A DNA stretch of 64,000 nucleotides from CBDEUK01 sp965250225 (GCA_965250225.1 CBDFNQ010000029.1:1-64000); one strand, 5' to 3'. Counted from the stretch's first letter, positions 1-9,299 are shown. A program made the numbers and translations. The notes: generated from the sequence alone by a model not told the origin.

Positions 1-704
1 CACCATCCTTTGAACCTTTTTCGACTGCTAATGAACACTGTTTAAACATCTCTGGTTCAAGCTGCTCTATAGCATCTAGCCCAAATGGAACTTTTCATGA
101 CGAAAAGACCACTATTCCAGAAATAATCGCCAGATTTAATATACTGCTCAGCAAGCTCTAAAGAAGGCTTTTCAACAAATTTCTCGATTTCATAAACATT
201 CTCGATCAAATCACTTCTGGTCTTTATATATCCATAACCGGTTTCCGGTTTGTCTGGATGAATTCCAAAGGTAACGAGATAATTATCAACAGCATATCTT
301 GCTGCTGTGAGTACCTGTTTATGAAGCAGATCTAAATTCAGAATAATATGATCTGAAGGCATGACTAACAAAATTGACTCGGGATTATTAATTCTCAACG
401 CAGCAGTGGTAATCGCTGGTGCCGTATTTCTACCAACTGGTTCCAGAATAATATCCTGCAGTGGTTTGTTAATTAAACGTGCGTGCTCAGCTACTAGAAA
501 TCGCTGTTCTTCATTGGTGATAACGATAGGGTTACTTGTTTCAAATTCACTGCTGATATCTTCCAGTCGCATTAACGTCTTTTGCAGCATAGACTCATTA
601 TCAATCAACGATAAAAATTGTTTTGGATAATATCCTCTGGATAAAGGCCATAAGCGGGTTCCGCCACCGCCAGCTAGAATAATGGGTGAAATAGTTTTAT
701 TCAT
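1..704 (-). pseudogene. manC: Mannose-1-phosphate guanylyltransferase (ManC), frameshifted and cut by window edge
   Basis: ManC makes GDP-mannose from mannose-1-phosphate and GTP. The nucleotidyltransferase signature LAGGGGTRLWPLSR is at residues 10-23, followed by YPKQF and, near residue 174, FVEKPS. The open frame from the ATG at 704 ends early at 57, after 215 codons. The family normally runs on for more than 250 further residues. Reading the +1 frame from about position 82 restores family-like sequence (LDAIEQLEPEMFKQCS) to the window edge, so a single extra G in the GGG run (CCC at 80-82 on the plus strand) explains the break. It is the last gene seen of the minus-strand polysaccharide operon. 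The break is either a real inactivation or a homopolymer sequencing error. Confidence 0.88.
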
Positions 705-783
705 GATAGATAATTAAAAAATTGTCAAAGAGGATAATGGATTATTATAAATTCTCAGATTTCTATAAATAATTCCAGGAATT

Positions 784-1917
784 TTAATTTAACTTCCAGA
801 CAGTTCGCATTACATAAGAAGTATAGCTCTGAATAATACGTGCAATCTTGATTGAAACTGCGCCGCCCTGATAATCATCAACATGATTATAAATAGCCGA
901 TTCTTTTCCATATTGATTTAGTACAATGGATACAGCCTGAACCAACTCCTGTGGGAACACATCACTCATAATGAGAGTACCTTCATCCATTCCTTCAGGT
1001 CTTTCATGTGCCTGGCGAACAGTTACTGCTGGCAAGTTTAATAAGGATCCTTCTTCTGCAATCGTACCACTGTCCGATATCACACACAGCGCATTCTTTT
1101 GCAGTTGTATATAATCGAGAAATCCCATGGCTTTCATAAATTGGACTCTCTTATCTACATTATTTTGAGATAATTTTTCTAATCGTTTTTGTGTCCTGGG
1201 ATGAACAGAAAAAATAACCGGAACATCATATTTTTCTGCGAGAATATTTAAGGACTCCAATAATCCTTCCAGCCTTTGTGGTGTATCAACATTCTCTTCT
1301 CTGTGTGCACTGACCAGAAAATATTTTTTCTCCTGAAGTTTTAGACGTTTCAGAATATCTGATTCTTCAATTTTGTGAGCATAATATTCCAATACCTCCT
1401 GCATGCAGGAACCTGTTTTAATAATCGTTTCAGGTTTAATTCCTTCAGCGATTAAATACCGTCTTGCGTGTTCCGTTAGAGGCATATTGATGTCACTGAT
1501 GTGATCAACAATACGTCGATTGATTTCTTCAGGAACACGATCGTCAAAACAACGGTTGCCTGCCTCCATATGAAATACTGGAACTTTTCTCTTTTTTGCA
1601 ACAATCGCAGCCATACAGCTATTGGTATCACCGTATAATAAAATGGCATCTGGTTTTTCTTTTTCCATGACAGGATCCACTCTGGAGATCACCTGAGCGA
1701 TAGTTTCTATGGCAGTATCTGCTGCAGCATCAAGATAAATATCCGGTTGTCGTATTTCCAGGTCATCAAAAAAAACCTTATTGAGTTCATCATCGTAATT
1801 CTGCCCAGTATGCACTAATACATGATCCATTTGTTTATCCAGTTCAGCGATAACCCTTGAGAGTTTGATCAACTCAGGACGAGTGCCGACGATGGTCATG
1901 ACTTTAAGTTTTTTCAT
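784..1917 (-). CDS. fnlC: Non-hydrolysing UDP-N-acetylglucosamine 2-epimerase family (FnlC/WecB-like)
   Basis: This 377-residue GT-B-fold epimerase has the family landmarks GTRPELIKL (residues 11-19), VHTGQNYD, YGDTNSC, FHMEAGNRCFD, PEEINRR and SDSGTIAEEG. Full length matches the non-hydrolysing family, which inverts C2 of UDP-HexNAc sugars. It overlaps the upstream gene by four bases (ATGA at 1914-1917) and forms a three-gene block with a 4,6-dehydratase and a reductase. That block is the FnlA-B-C/WbjB-C-D arrangement for UDP-N-acetyl-L-fucosamine or UDP-N-acetyl-L-quinovosamine, so I infer that this enzyme does the final C2 epimerisation. It is not the hydrolysing NeuC/LegG type needed for nonulosonates, as far as the motifs and context show. 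Confidence 0.88.
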   Translation of the reverse strand: MKKLKVMTIVGTRPELIKLSRVIAELDKQMDHVLVHTGQNYDDELNKVFFDDLEIRQPDIYLDAAADTAIETIAQVISRVDPVMEKEKPDAILLYGDTNSCMAAIVAKKRKVPVFHMEAGNRCFDDRVPEEINRRIVDHISDINMPLTEHARRYLIAEGIKPETIIKTGSCMQEVLEYYAHKIEESDILKRLKLQEKKYFLVSAHREENVDTPQRLEGLLESLNILAEKYDVPVIFSVHPRTQKRLEKLSQNNVDKRVQFMKAMGFLDYIQLQKNALCVISDSGTIAEEGSLLNLPAVTVRQAHERPEGMDEGTLIMSDVFPQELVQAVSIVLNQYGKESAIYNHVDDYQGGAVSIKIARIIQSYTSYVMRTVWKLN

Positions 1918-2978
1918 GCCAGCAATTCACCACCCTCAGACAGATTAGTCTCTCCGTACATCAAATTATGTTTACGCAGTAGTTCTGTGGTTTCTTCCAA
2001 ATTAAGAACCGTATCTTCAGAACTGAACTCCTTGGTCAAAACCGGTGTTATGGCAGAATTATCACTCAGCTCAGGAAGCATCGACTTTATTGAATAATAA
2101 TCACCTGCTTTCACGGTATGATGACATTCCTCTTCAGAGACCATAATTTCATGCATTTTTTCACCTGGTCGAATACCCGTGATTTTAATTTCAATGTCTC
2201 TATTACCAACCAAGGATTTTGCCAGATTTATTACCGTTGCTGAAGGTGCATTAGGCACAAAGGTGTCTCCCGCTTCAGCATCACTTATACATGAAAACAC
2301 CGTATCAACGGCCTGATCCAGGCTCAATAAAAAGCGCGTCATACCTGGCACGGTAACAGTTATTGGCCCACCGGTTTTAATTTGTTCATGGAAAAGAGGA
2401 ATCACGGAACCACGTGAGGCAAGCACATTGCCATACCGAACACAAATAAAACGTGTATCATTATTCAGAATATTAGCTGATGTAAAAATTCTTTCCTGAA
2501 TAGATTTCGACATGCCCATCACATTGACTGGCTTACAGGCCTTGTCGGTACTGATACCGACCACAGTATCTATTTTGTATCCAAATTCCCGAATGGCTCG
2601 AACAATATTCATCGCGCCAACACAATTGGTTAACACCGCCTGCTCCGGGAAATATTCACAGGTAGGCACTTGTTTCAGAGCAGCCGCGTTAATAACGATA
2701 TCAACATCGTTGAGTGCAGAGCTGACGTCATGAAAATCTCGTACGTCACCAATCCTGAATTCAAGCACCTGCTTGAAATTATTAAAAATTACCTCATCGG
2801 TTGTCACCGTACGATGTAGATATGCCAACCTCATATCATGCTGCTTCCCTTCATCCCTCGACATGACAATCACCTTCTCAGGAATACCTTTTTCCCCGGA
2901 TAAAAGTCGCCTGACAAGCACCTTTCCTAAAGAACCGGTTCCACCCGTCACCAGTATTTTTTTCCCTTCAAATATCAT
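1914..2978 (-). CDS. fnlA: UDP-GlcNAc 4,6-dehydratase/5-epimerase (FnlA/CapE/WbjB family)
   Basis: Extended SDR of 354 residues. The Rossmann motif TGGTGSLG is at residues 11-18. NAAALKQVPTCEYFP and STDKACKPVNVMGMSKS carry the modified MxxxK catalytic motif (Met replaces the usual Tyr) typical of inverting 4,6-dehydratases such as FlaA1 and CapE. Family enzymes convert UDP-GlcNAc to a UDP-4-keto-6-deoxy-L-hexosamine. The gene lies three bases after the reductase gene and overlaps the epimerase gene by four, so the three are likely co-translated. It supplies the precursor for the L-FucNAc or L-QuiNAc residue that the adjacent WbuB-like transferase would add. Confidence 0.9.
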   Translation of the reverse strand: MIFEGKKILVTGGTGSLGKVLVRRLLSGEKGIPEKVIVMSRDEGKQHDMRLAYLHRTVTTDEVIFNNFKQVLEFRIGDVRDFHDVSSALNDVDIVINAAALKQVPTCEYFPEQAVLTNCVGAMNIVRAIREFGYKIDTVVGISTDKACKPVNVMGMSKSIQERIFTSANILNNDTRFICVRYGNVLASRGSVIPLFHEQIKTGGPITVTVPGMTRFLLSLDQAVDTVFSCISDAEAGDTFVPNAPSATVINLAKSLVGNRDIEIKITGIRPGEKMHEIMVSEEECHHTVKAGDYYSIKSMLPELSDNSAITPVLTKEFSSEDTVLNLEETTELLRKHNLMYGETNLSEGGELLA

Positions 2979-2980
2979 GA

Positions 2981-3856
2981 TTAGAATTTATCTCCACGTT
3001 CTTTAATTTGTTCAGCCAGTTCAGCCAGCATTGTATCCCAATCTGGTGCCCTGTAATTTGTTATCTTGTTAAACTCATCTGCCCGAAGACTGTGATCACA
3101 TTTAAATTCATCATCAGACACTATATCAATATCGGTTCTGTTTAATTTTTCAGATAACATTGTTAGCAATGTGCACTTATCAATAGGTGATGATGCAACA
3201 TGATAGACACCAGACAAACCGGGATAATCAAGCAAGAGAGTTTCAATCACTCGTGAAATCTCCAAAGTAGTAATTCCACTATAGATAGCTTTTGAATATC
3301 CATCGATTTGTCCCTTTTGTGCCAAAAACCACTCGATAAGACTTTTTTTATTTTTCAGTTCCAGACCAATAATCGATGTTCTTAAGGTAATACAATCATT
3401 ATAAGAAACCTCACCAAGATATTTTGTTCTTCCGTAGAGGTCATCCGCATCGGCGGTGTCCTCAATGCTATATCCTCCCTTATTGCCGGAAAATACACAA
3501 TCTGTACTAAGATGGATCAGACGAGCTCCTGCATCATGACACAGGCTGGCAAGCTGATGCGGTAACAGTGCATTTACCTCTATACTGGTGATTGCATCCC
3601 TGGCACTATCACGTTGTTTGATAATACCCACAGCATTGACAATCACCTCTGGTTTAAATGAACAGACGACTTCTTTGAGTCGATCATAGTCAATGACGTC
3701 GACATCATATTTGCAGAACTCATCATTGAACAAACCATAATTTTGATATTTATTCGCACTGCCATGCAAAGTGACATAGACCTCATGACGGGCTTGCCAT
3801 GATTTGTACAATTGATGGCCTAACATACCATCACCTCCCAGGATCAGGATGCGCAT
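2981..3856 (-). CDS. RmlD-like sugar-nucleotide 4-ketoreductase
   Basis: SDR of 291 residues with GGDGMLGHQL near the N-terminus (residues 7-16), HLSTDCVFSG, and the catalytic YGRTK. It belongs to the dTDP-4-dehydrorhamnose reductase superfamily and should reduce the 4-keto group of the FnlA product. CapF/WbjC enzymes for UDP-L-FucNAc are about 370 residues because of a C-terminal cupin (3-epimerase) domain. This protein has no room for a cupin. The short RmlD-type reductase resembles the V. cholerae O37 WbvR arrangement, which leads to L-RhaNAc/L-QuiNAc. Product identity is therefore inference. It overlaps the wbuB-like gene by 13 bases. Confidence 0.85.
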   Translation of the reverse strand: MRILILGGDGMLGHQLYKSWQARHEVYVTLHGSANKYQNYGLFNDEFCKYDVDVIDYDRLKEVVCSFKPEVIVNAVGIIKQRDSARDAITSIEVNALLPHQLASLCHDAGARLIHLSTDCVFSGNKGGYSIEDTADADDLYGRTKYLGEVSYNDCITLRTSIIGLELKNKKSLIEWFLAQKGQIDGYSKAIYSGITTLEISRVIETLLLDYPGLSGVYHVASSPIDKCTLLTMLSEKLNRTDIDIVSDDEFKCDHSLRADEFNKITNYRAPDWDTMLAELAEQIKERGDKF

Positions 3857-5082
3857 AGATCTTTCTCTATAAGTTCACTCATTATTGTTTCAAGCTTATT
3901 CAATAACAGTTTTCTGTCATAGTTATTTTGATAATAGACATAAGCTGCCTTGCCCATAGTCTGACGTTGTTCCTCAGGCAGATTGTAAATCGTCATCACG
4001 GCATCTGCCAATGCTTGGTCATCTTCTGCCTGAACAGCAAGCCCTCCACCCGATTGCTTGATCACACGGGCACCCTCTCCGTTCATCGCAGCAATAACCG
4101 GCCGGCCGCAAGCCATATAGGTCTGCACTTTAGAAGGTATTGTATGAGCAAATGCAGGTTCATCTTTCAAGGTAGCCAGAAGTATATCGGCGGCTGAAAA
4201 ATAACTGGGCATCTGTTCTGTTGGATGACGCCCCAGGAAATGCACACAATTATTTAAACCCAGTTTCGTGACTTCCTCTCTCATCCAGTCCATGCGACGC
4301 CCATCACCAATAACCACCCAATGAATAACGTTGATCTCTTTTAATTTTAATGCCGCAGCAATTATGGTTGGTAACGATTGAGCCTCGCCCAGGTTGCCCG
4401 CAAACATGACTACAAATCCTTTGGGGATTTTCGCTGCCAGAGCACTGGATTCATCTACTGATACCGGGCGATAAAACTCTTCGGCCCAGTTTGGAAAATA
4501 ACGTATTATATCTGGATTGGCTCCTGCCTTGATAGCCGGTTCAATAAATGCTTCCGACTGAACCAGAATCTTATCACAACGACGATAAATCCATTTCACC
4601 ATTCTACCAACGCTAGCCAGAACAAATTCAGATGAAACTGCACCAGTTGATTTAAGACTTTCTGGCCATAAATCCTGAACCCAGAATATCATCGGAATTT
4701 TTCGTAAACGACGCATGACTATCGCCGGGATGCCAACAGTAAACGGTGATGGCTCGTAAGTAAAAATCACATCATATTGATCCCTACATAGTACAGGCCC
4801 CAGCAGTGATGAGGAAAATGCAAAACTCAGATAATTTAATGCCAGCTGCCAGCCACGCCCTTTCATCCGAGGCATCAGCGGGACTCTGATTATTTTTATA
4901 CCTTGCCATTCTTCTCGACCACAGGATTTCAGTCCATAGCCATTTGTCCATTTACCAGAAGGATAGTTGGGCAAACCAGTAAGCACTGTTATGTCATGCC
5001 CCATATCTTTCAATCCTTGAGCCATGTCATTGATCCGAAATGTTTCGGGCCAAAAATATTGAGTAACGACAAGGATATTCAT
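3844..5082 (-). CDS. wbuB: WbuB-like family 4 glycosyltransferase (L-FucNAc/L-QuiNAc transferase)
   Basis: GT-B glycosyltransferase of 412 residues. It begins MNILVVTQYFWPE and has DMAQGLKDMGHDITVLTGLPNYPSG, the acceptor-side WVQDLWPES, the donor-side MFAGNLGEAQSLPTII, and EGARVIKQSGGGLAV near the C-terminus. WbuB relatives transfer L-FucNAc to lipid-linked intermediates. I chose the ATG at 5082 because family N-termini begin there and GGAAA lies just upstream. The in-frame ATG at 5154 would add 24 residues and overlap the upstream wzy. The first third of this gene is duplicated in damaged form at 6503-6772. It is directly followed by the L-sugar synthesis genes, which supports the donor assignment. 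Confidence 0.88.
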   Translation of the reverse strand: MNILVVTQYFWPETFRINDMAQGLKDMGHDITVLTGLPNYPSGKWTNGYGLKSCGREEWQGIKIIRVPLMPRMKGRGWQLALNYLSFAFSSSLLGPVLCRDQYDVIFTYEPSPFTVGIPAIVMRRLRKIPMIFWVQDLWPESLKSTGAVSSEFVLASVGRMVKWIYRRCDKILVQSEAFIEPAIKAGANPDIIRYFPNWAEEFYRPVSVDESSALAAKIPKGFVVMFAGNLGEAQSLPTIIAAALKLKEINVIHWVVIGDGRRMDWMREEVTKLGLNNCVHFLGRHPTEQMPSYFSAADILLATLKDEPAFAHTIPSKVQTYMACGRPVIAAMNGEGARVIKQSGGGLAVQAEDDQALADAVMTIYNLPEEQRQTMGKAAYVYYQNNYDRKLLLNKLETIMSELIEKDLCAS

Positions 5083-6508
5083 ATGAAATTTCCGAAGGTT
5101 TATTTGATAAAACTCTGCTTCAATTGTGATGAGGTGTTTTTTTAATGGAAACAATTTTATTTATGAGTACACCCCAGAGAAAAAACATAATGATCCCAGG
5201 ATAGGGCTGTCGAAATCCCACCTTCAACATGTTGTCGACAAATATAAAAAAAATGACCAGTGCTGCTAAGGCAAGAAAATCTGGTGTATGTAATATTTCT
5301 CGTCTGCCTTGATAGATATTTTTTAGAGTAACAGACAAAAGATAAAAAATAGGTAAAAGTGCAATGACGCCAAAGTTATATAATAGATCAAGATAATAAT
5401 TATGAGCACTTGGCGCCAGTTTTCTATCCATCATCTTTGAATTACCAAATAATACTGTATAGGTGTTTTTCGAGATGCCATTCCAATATATTTTCCAATA
5501 GACCAAACGTTCTTTCACATTTACTGCTCTCTCTTTTTCTATTTCTATCTTCTGATTATTAATACCTATTTGACTAAAATAATATTGAAATAATTCTGTT
5601 TGAGTAAATTCTGACAAAAACGAATTATATTTTATTTGAAATGTAGACGAACTACTGAAGTACGTGAATGAAGTAAAAAATATCAATGATATTGTTAGAA
5701 TTGTCATTGAAATAACGTGTTTACGTGCTAATAACAAATAAATAAATAAACTCATCATCAATAAGATCAAAGTTGCAAGTGCAAGTATAGATTGAGAAAA
5801 TACAACGTACACACCCATAAATGGCGATAATAATAGCATTAAGTCACGCAATAATCGGGAATTGTTGAGTGAGTATATACATAGTGAATATAAACCAATA
5901 AAAATTACAGGAACATATTGCAAGTGTTGATAGACACTGAAAACATATAGATATGGGGAGAGGAGACCGTGTCCATGTCGTAAGATTGTTGCTACGACCT
6001 CAAGTGGCACAATAATCAACATAACGTATAAAAATACTGATTCAAACCTTAAATATATGTTTACAGGTTGAAGGTACGATTGACCTAGGATCAATGCAAA
6101 AACAGGCAAACTGTACTGAACCACCAGAACCAACTTATTCAGTTCGACAGAACCATTTACAGACGAATTTACAAATACAGAAATTAGCATGGTGATAAAA
6201 AAACATATCAAAACTCTGATTGATAGCTGAACCTTATTGTATTTAATAAGTACGGTTATTCCAACGAAACAGGCTATCACTGAAATAGGCAAAGGCAATC
6301 TGGATAGCTTTCCTTCTGACGTATAATAAAAACCAGTATCTGCAAATATTATGCTCTCACTAAATTGGAAAAAAAGTGGAAAGGCCAGGAAAAATAATAT
6401 TAATGCTTGTATTACGTCTCGCTTAAAAGATGAATTACCAAGATTAAGATTCGATTTATTTTGTGTTTGTAATATTAGACCTAATGTCATTGTGGTAAGA
6501 TATTAAAT
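4818..6508. repeat. Tandem duplication unit A (wbuB 5' end + wzy + wzx tail remnant)
   Basis: This segment and the next one (6508-8166) are head-to-tail diverged copies. The block at 5150-5265 reappears at 6840-6955 almost unchanged, an offset of 1690 bases. The right end carries a remnant of the wzx 3' end that aligns with 8140-8166, including the ATATTACAAACACAAAATA-like stretch. The left end lies inside intact wbuB at the GCATTTT sequence. Confidence 0.85.
5120..6490 (-). CDS. wzy: O-antigen polymerase/ligase-family membrane protein (Wzy-like), second duplicate copy
   Basis: Multi-spanning membrane protein of 456 residues, with about ten or more hydrophobic segments and a large hydrophilic loop (about residues 275-345). 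The motif APSAHNYYLDLLYNFG is typical of the Wzy_C/O-antigen ligase superfamily (His-Asn followed by a membrane segment). Wzy polymerises undecaprenyl-linked repeat units at the periplasmic face. From residue 8 it matches the C-terminal half of the fused protein encoded at 6810-9260 at high but incomplete identity, and the last residues are identical. It begins at an ATG right after the duplication junction, so its first seven residues derive from the former wzx tail read in another frame. Which copy is functional is unknown. Confidence 0.85.
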   Translation of the reverse strand: MTLGLILQTQNKSNLNLGNSSFKRDVIQALILFFLAFPLFFQFSESIIFADTGFYYTSEGKLSRLPLPISVIACFVGITVLIKYNKVQLSIRVLICFFITMLISVFVNSSVNGSVELNKLVLVVQYSLPVFALILGQSYLQPVNIYLRFESVFLYVMLIIVPLEVVATILRHGHGLLSPYLYVFSVYQHLQYVPVIFIGLYSLCIYSLNNSRLLRDLMLLLSPFMGVYVVFSQSILALATLILLMMSLFIYLLLARKHVISMTILTISLIFFTSFTYFSSSSTFQIKYNSFLSEFTQTELFQYYFSQIGINNQKIEIEKERAVNVKERLVYWKIYWNGISKNTYTVLFGNSKMMDRKLAPSAHNYYLDLLYNFGVIALLPIFYLLSVTLKNIYQGRREILHTPDFLALAALVIFFIFVDNMLKVGFRQPYPGIIMFFLWGVLINKIVSIKKTPHHN

Positions 6509-6772
6509 GCAAAACTCAGGAAGTTTAATCCTAGCTGCCAGCCATGTCCTGACATACGTGGTGTCAGTGGTTCTCGGGTAATTCATATTCCTTGCAATTC
6601 TTCCGAGCCACAGGATTTCAGTCCATAGCCATTTAGTCCATTTGCCAGAAGGATAGTTGGGTAAATCAGTAAACACTGATATGTCATGCCCCATGTCTTT
6701 CAATCCTTGAGTCATATCATTGATCCGAAATGACTCTGGCCAGAAATATTGTGTAACAACAAGGATATTCAT
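6503..6772 (-). pseudogene. Truncated, frameshifted copy of the wbuB 5' end
   Basis: From the ATG at 6772 the product starts MNILVVTQYFWPESFRIND, almost the same as the intact WbuB at 3844-5082. It stays in frame through NYPSGKWT, then shifts frame and ends at 6503. In the original frame, homology continues (GWQLGLNFLSFAF) to about 6508, where it stops abruptly at the duplication junction. No complete transferase domain is encoded. It lies between the two wzy copies and marks the left end of the second duplicate unit. Confidence 0.9.
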
Positions 6773-8166
6773 ATGAAATTGTCGAAGGTTTATTTGATAG
6801 AACTTAGCTTCAATTGTGATGGGGTGTTTTTTTAATGGAAACAATTTTATTTATGAGTACACCCCAGAGAAAAAACATAATGATCCCAGGATAGGGCTGT
6901 CGAAATCCCACCTTCAACATGTTGTCGACAAATATAAAAAAAACGACCAGCACCGTTAAGGCAAGAAAATCAGCAGCATATATTATTTTTCTTCTGTCTT
7001 GATAGATTATTTTTAAGGTGACAAACAAAAGATAAAAAATAGGCAAAAGAGAGATTATGCCAAAATTATATAATAGGTCAAGGTAATAATTATGAGCACT
7101 GGGTGCCAGTTCCCTATCTATCATCTTTGTATTACCAAATAATACTGTATGGATATTTTTCGAGATCCCCTTCCAATATATTTTCCAATAAATCAAACGG
7201 TCATTCACATTCACAACTTCATCTTTATTGGATTCCATCTTATGATTATTATCAGTTTGACTAATTTCTGGAAAAAAAGAATGATATTTCTTTTGGAATG
7301 AAGACGGACTACTTGAGAACGTGAACAAAATAGAAACCATCAATAATAATATTAGAAACGACATCCAAATAACATGCTTGCGTGAAAATAATAAAAAAAT
7401 AAATAAGCTGATTATCAATAAAATCAAAACCGAAAGTGCAAGTAGAGAATTGGAAAATATAATGTACACACCCATAAATGGCGATAAAAAAAGCATTAAG
7501 TTACGTAATAATCGGGAATCGATGAGTGAGTAAATACATAAAGAATATAAACCTATAAAAATTACTGGAACATATTGCAAATGTTGATAGATACTGAAAA
7601 CATACAGATATGGGGTAAGGTAGCCATGTCCATACTGCATAATTGTCGCTACAACCTCAAATGGCACAATAAGCAACAAAATGTATAAAAATACCGATTC
7701 AAATCTTAAGTATATGTTTTCAGGTTGTAGATAGGATTGACCCAGGATCAAGGCAAAAACAGGCAATATGTACTGGATCACCAACACCAATTTATTCAAT
7801 TCCTCAGATCCATTTGCAGGCGAATTTATAAATACAGAAAATAGCATGGTGATAAAAAAACAAAACAATACACTAGTTGCTAGTTGAACTTTATTATATC
7901 TAACTAACACTGCAATACCAACGAAACAGGCAATCAATGAAACAGGCAAAGGCAATCTGGATAGCTTTCCTTCTGACAAATAATTCATGGCATTATCTGC
8001 AAAAACCATGCTCCCACTGAATTGAATAAAAATCGGAAAGACCAGGAAAAATAATATTAATGCCTGTATGGCATCGCACTGCAAATATGAATTATCAGGA
8101 TTAAGACTTGAGTTATTTTGTGTTTGTAATACTCGGTCTGATGTAACGGATGGTAATATATAAAAC
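6508..8166. repeat. Tandem duplication unit B (wbuB 5' remnant + wzy half of the fused gene)
   Basis: Second copy of the unit at 4818-6508. It joins wbuB codons for LSFAF to wzx codons for AFYILP through shared GC(A/G)TTT, a microhomology junction at about 6505-6510. The copies differ throughout the middle but are nearly identical at the wzy 3' end, which suggests an old duplication with local gene conversion, or acquisition of a related allele. Confidence 0.82.
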
Positions 8167-9260
8167 GCCAGTGTGATTATCGAGTTCCACAGAAATAAAA
8201 CTGTTAGTGCAGACTCACCCATAAGGATGTAGGCAAAAGGGACGGTTGCTATGATCAATATATTTGCAAGTACATCCTGAATAAACACACTGTTTTTTTG
8301 ATTCTGCAAAATATGTATACGCCGGCGCTGTGCGACAAGCATGATACCTCCACCAATCAACGACCAGCCAACAGCAATGGTATAATAAGCGTAACTACTT
8401 ATGCCGGTTTTCCACCAACCGAATAATGTGAGAAGAATACCTGTGACAATCAGTGTAAAGACCAAACAGAACGTGAATATCCTTTCTTTATTATGTGTGG
8501 CGTTTGCAAATTTGGCTGAAAGGGTCGGACCTAATGCATAGGTATAAACTGAATTAATCATGCCACCAATGGCAAAAGCTGAGAAAAGTAATCCGCCAAC
8601 AGCCTTTCCTGCCAACAGGATAATAAAAACCCTGAACACATAGGTAGATACTGCGATTACCCAGCTAGAACCCATATGAGGAACAAAGGATTTCCAGTCC
8701 ATATTTTTACTAGAGGATAATCTGGACATATCCCGTATAAAAGAAAAAAGTAATATACCTGGTGATACGGCCCAAAAAAACAGGGCATAGGTAAAAAAAC
8801 CATCAGAACTCATACAACTGGCTATTAATAGAAAGAAGAGAGAAATGATCTGTAAAATGGTGAATCTATAGGCATAAACACTGTCGCCATCCATTTCTGC
8901 CTTGCTGATTTGAAGTTCGGCAATCCATTCAAGACCACGTCTGACTATAAGGCATATCACTATCTGAATAGATAATTCAATAATACTGCTACTTAAGTAA
9001 TAGGCCAATACTGACAGTGGTAATACCAGATATATTCTAAATCTGAATAATTGATAGACGCTGATATTTGTATGTTCACCGAGAATGATATTGCGTGCAT
9101 TCGTTGCAAATGCCATGAAGACCATCATCGTCGCTGACTGAACTATTGCAACATCTGCAGCCATTTCTGCTTGATTGATTAACCCAAGCAAAATTAATAA
9201 TGCTGTCATTGAGAACATATTCAATGAAAATGCACCGGGATAGATAATGCTTTTAATCAA
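6810..9260 (-). CDS. Fused Wzx-like flippase and Wzy-like polymerase in one reading frame
   Basis: One 816-codon frame. Residues 1 to about 380 look like an oligosaccharide flippase of the MOP/Wzx type: many hydrophobic helices, TNARNIILGEHTN near residue 55, MINSVYTYALGPTLSAKF mid-protein, and a last helix ending LAFYILP. From about residue 390 (VLQTQN onward) it matches the 456-residue Wzy at 5120-6490, including SAHNYYLDLLYNFG and the same C-terminus. Wzx and Wzy are normally separate proteins. No ATG separates the halves here; where the other copy has its wzy ATG, this copy reads GTT. The start at 9260 is TTG, and an ATG at 9218 is an alternative. A true bifunctional protein, or a fusion made by loss of a stop codon, are both possible. 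Confidence 0.8.
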   Translation of the reverse strand: MIKSIIYPGAFSLNMFSMTALLILLGLINQAEMAADVAIVQSATMMVFMAFATNARNIILGEHTNISVYQLFRFRIYLVLPLSVLAYYLSSSIIELSIQIVICLIVRRGLEWIAELQISKAEMDGDSVYAYRFTILQIISLFFLLIASCMSSDGFFTYALFFWAVSPGILLFSFIRDMSRLSSSKNMDWKSFVPHMGSSWVIAVSTYVFRVFIILLAGKAVGGLLFSAFAIGGMINSVYTYALGPTLSAKFANATHNKERIFTFCLVFTLIVTGILLTLFGWWKTGISSYAYYTIAVGWSLIGGGIMLVAQRRRIHILQNQKNSVFIQDVLANILIIATVPFAYILMGESALTVLFLWNSIITLAFYILPSVTSDRVLQTQNNSSLNPDNSYLQCDAIQALILFFLVFPIFIQFSGSMVFADNAMNYLSEGKLSRLPLPVSLIACFVGIAVLVRYNKVQLATSVLFCFFITMLFSVFINSPANGSEELNKLVLVIQYILPVFALILGQSYLQPENIYLRFESVFLYILLLIVPFEVVATIMQYGHGYLTPYLYVFSIYQHLQYVPVIFIGLYSLCIYSLIDSRLLRNLMLFLSPFMGVYIIFSNSLLALSVLILLIISLFIFLLFSRKHVIWMSFLILLLMVSILFTFSSSPSSFQKKYHSFFPEISQTDNNHKMESNKDEVVNVNDRLIYWKIYWKGISKNIHTVLFGNTKMIDRELAPSAHNYYLDLLYNFGIISLLPIFYLLFVTLKIIYQDRRKIIYAADFLALTVLVVFFIFVDNMLKVGFRQPYPGIIMFFLWGVLINKIVSIKKTPHHN

Positions 9261-9299
9261 GTCAGTAAAGTCCGAAATATAAATAATGAGTTATTAAAA

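Noticed and set aside
3844..5154. Longer start for the WbuB-like gene (ATG 5154)
   Set aside because: The extra 24 residues are not part of the family and overlap the end of wzy. The same extension appears in the duplicate only because the whole segment was copied.
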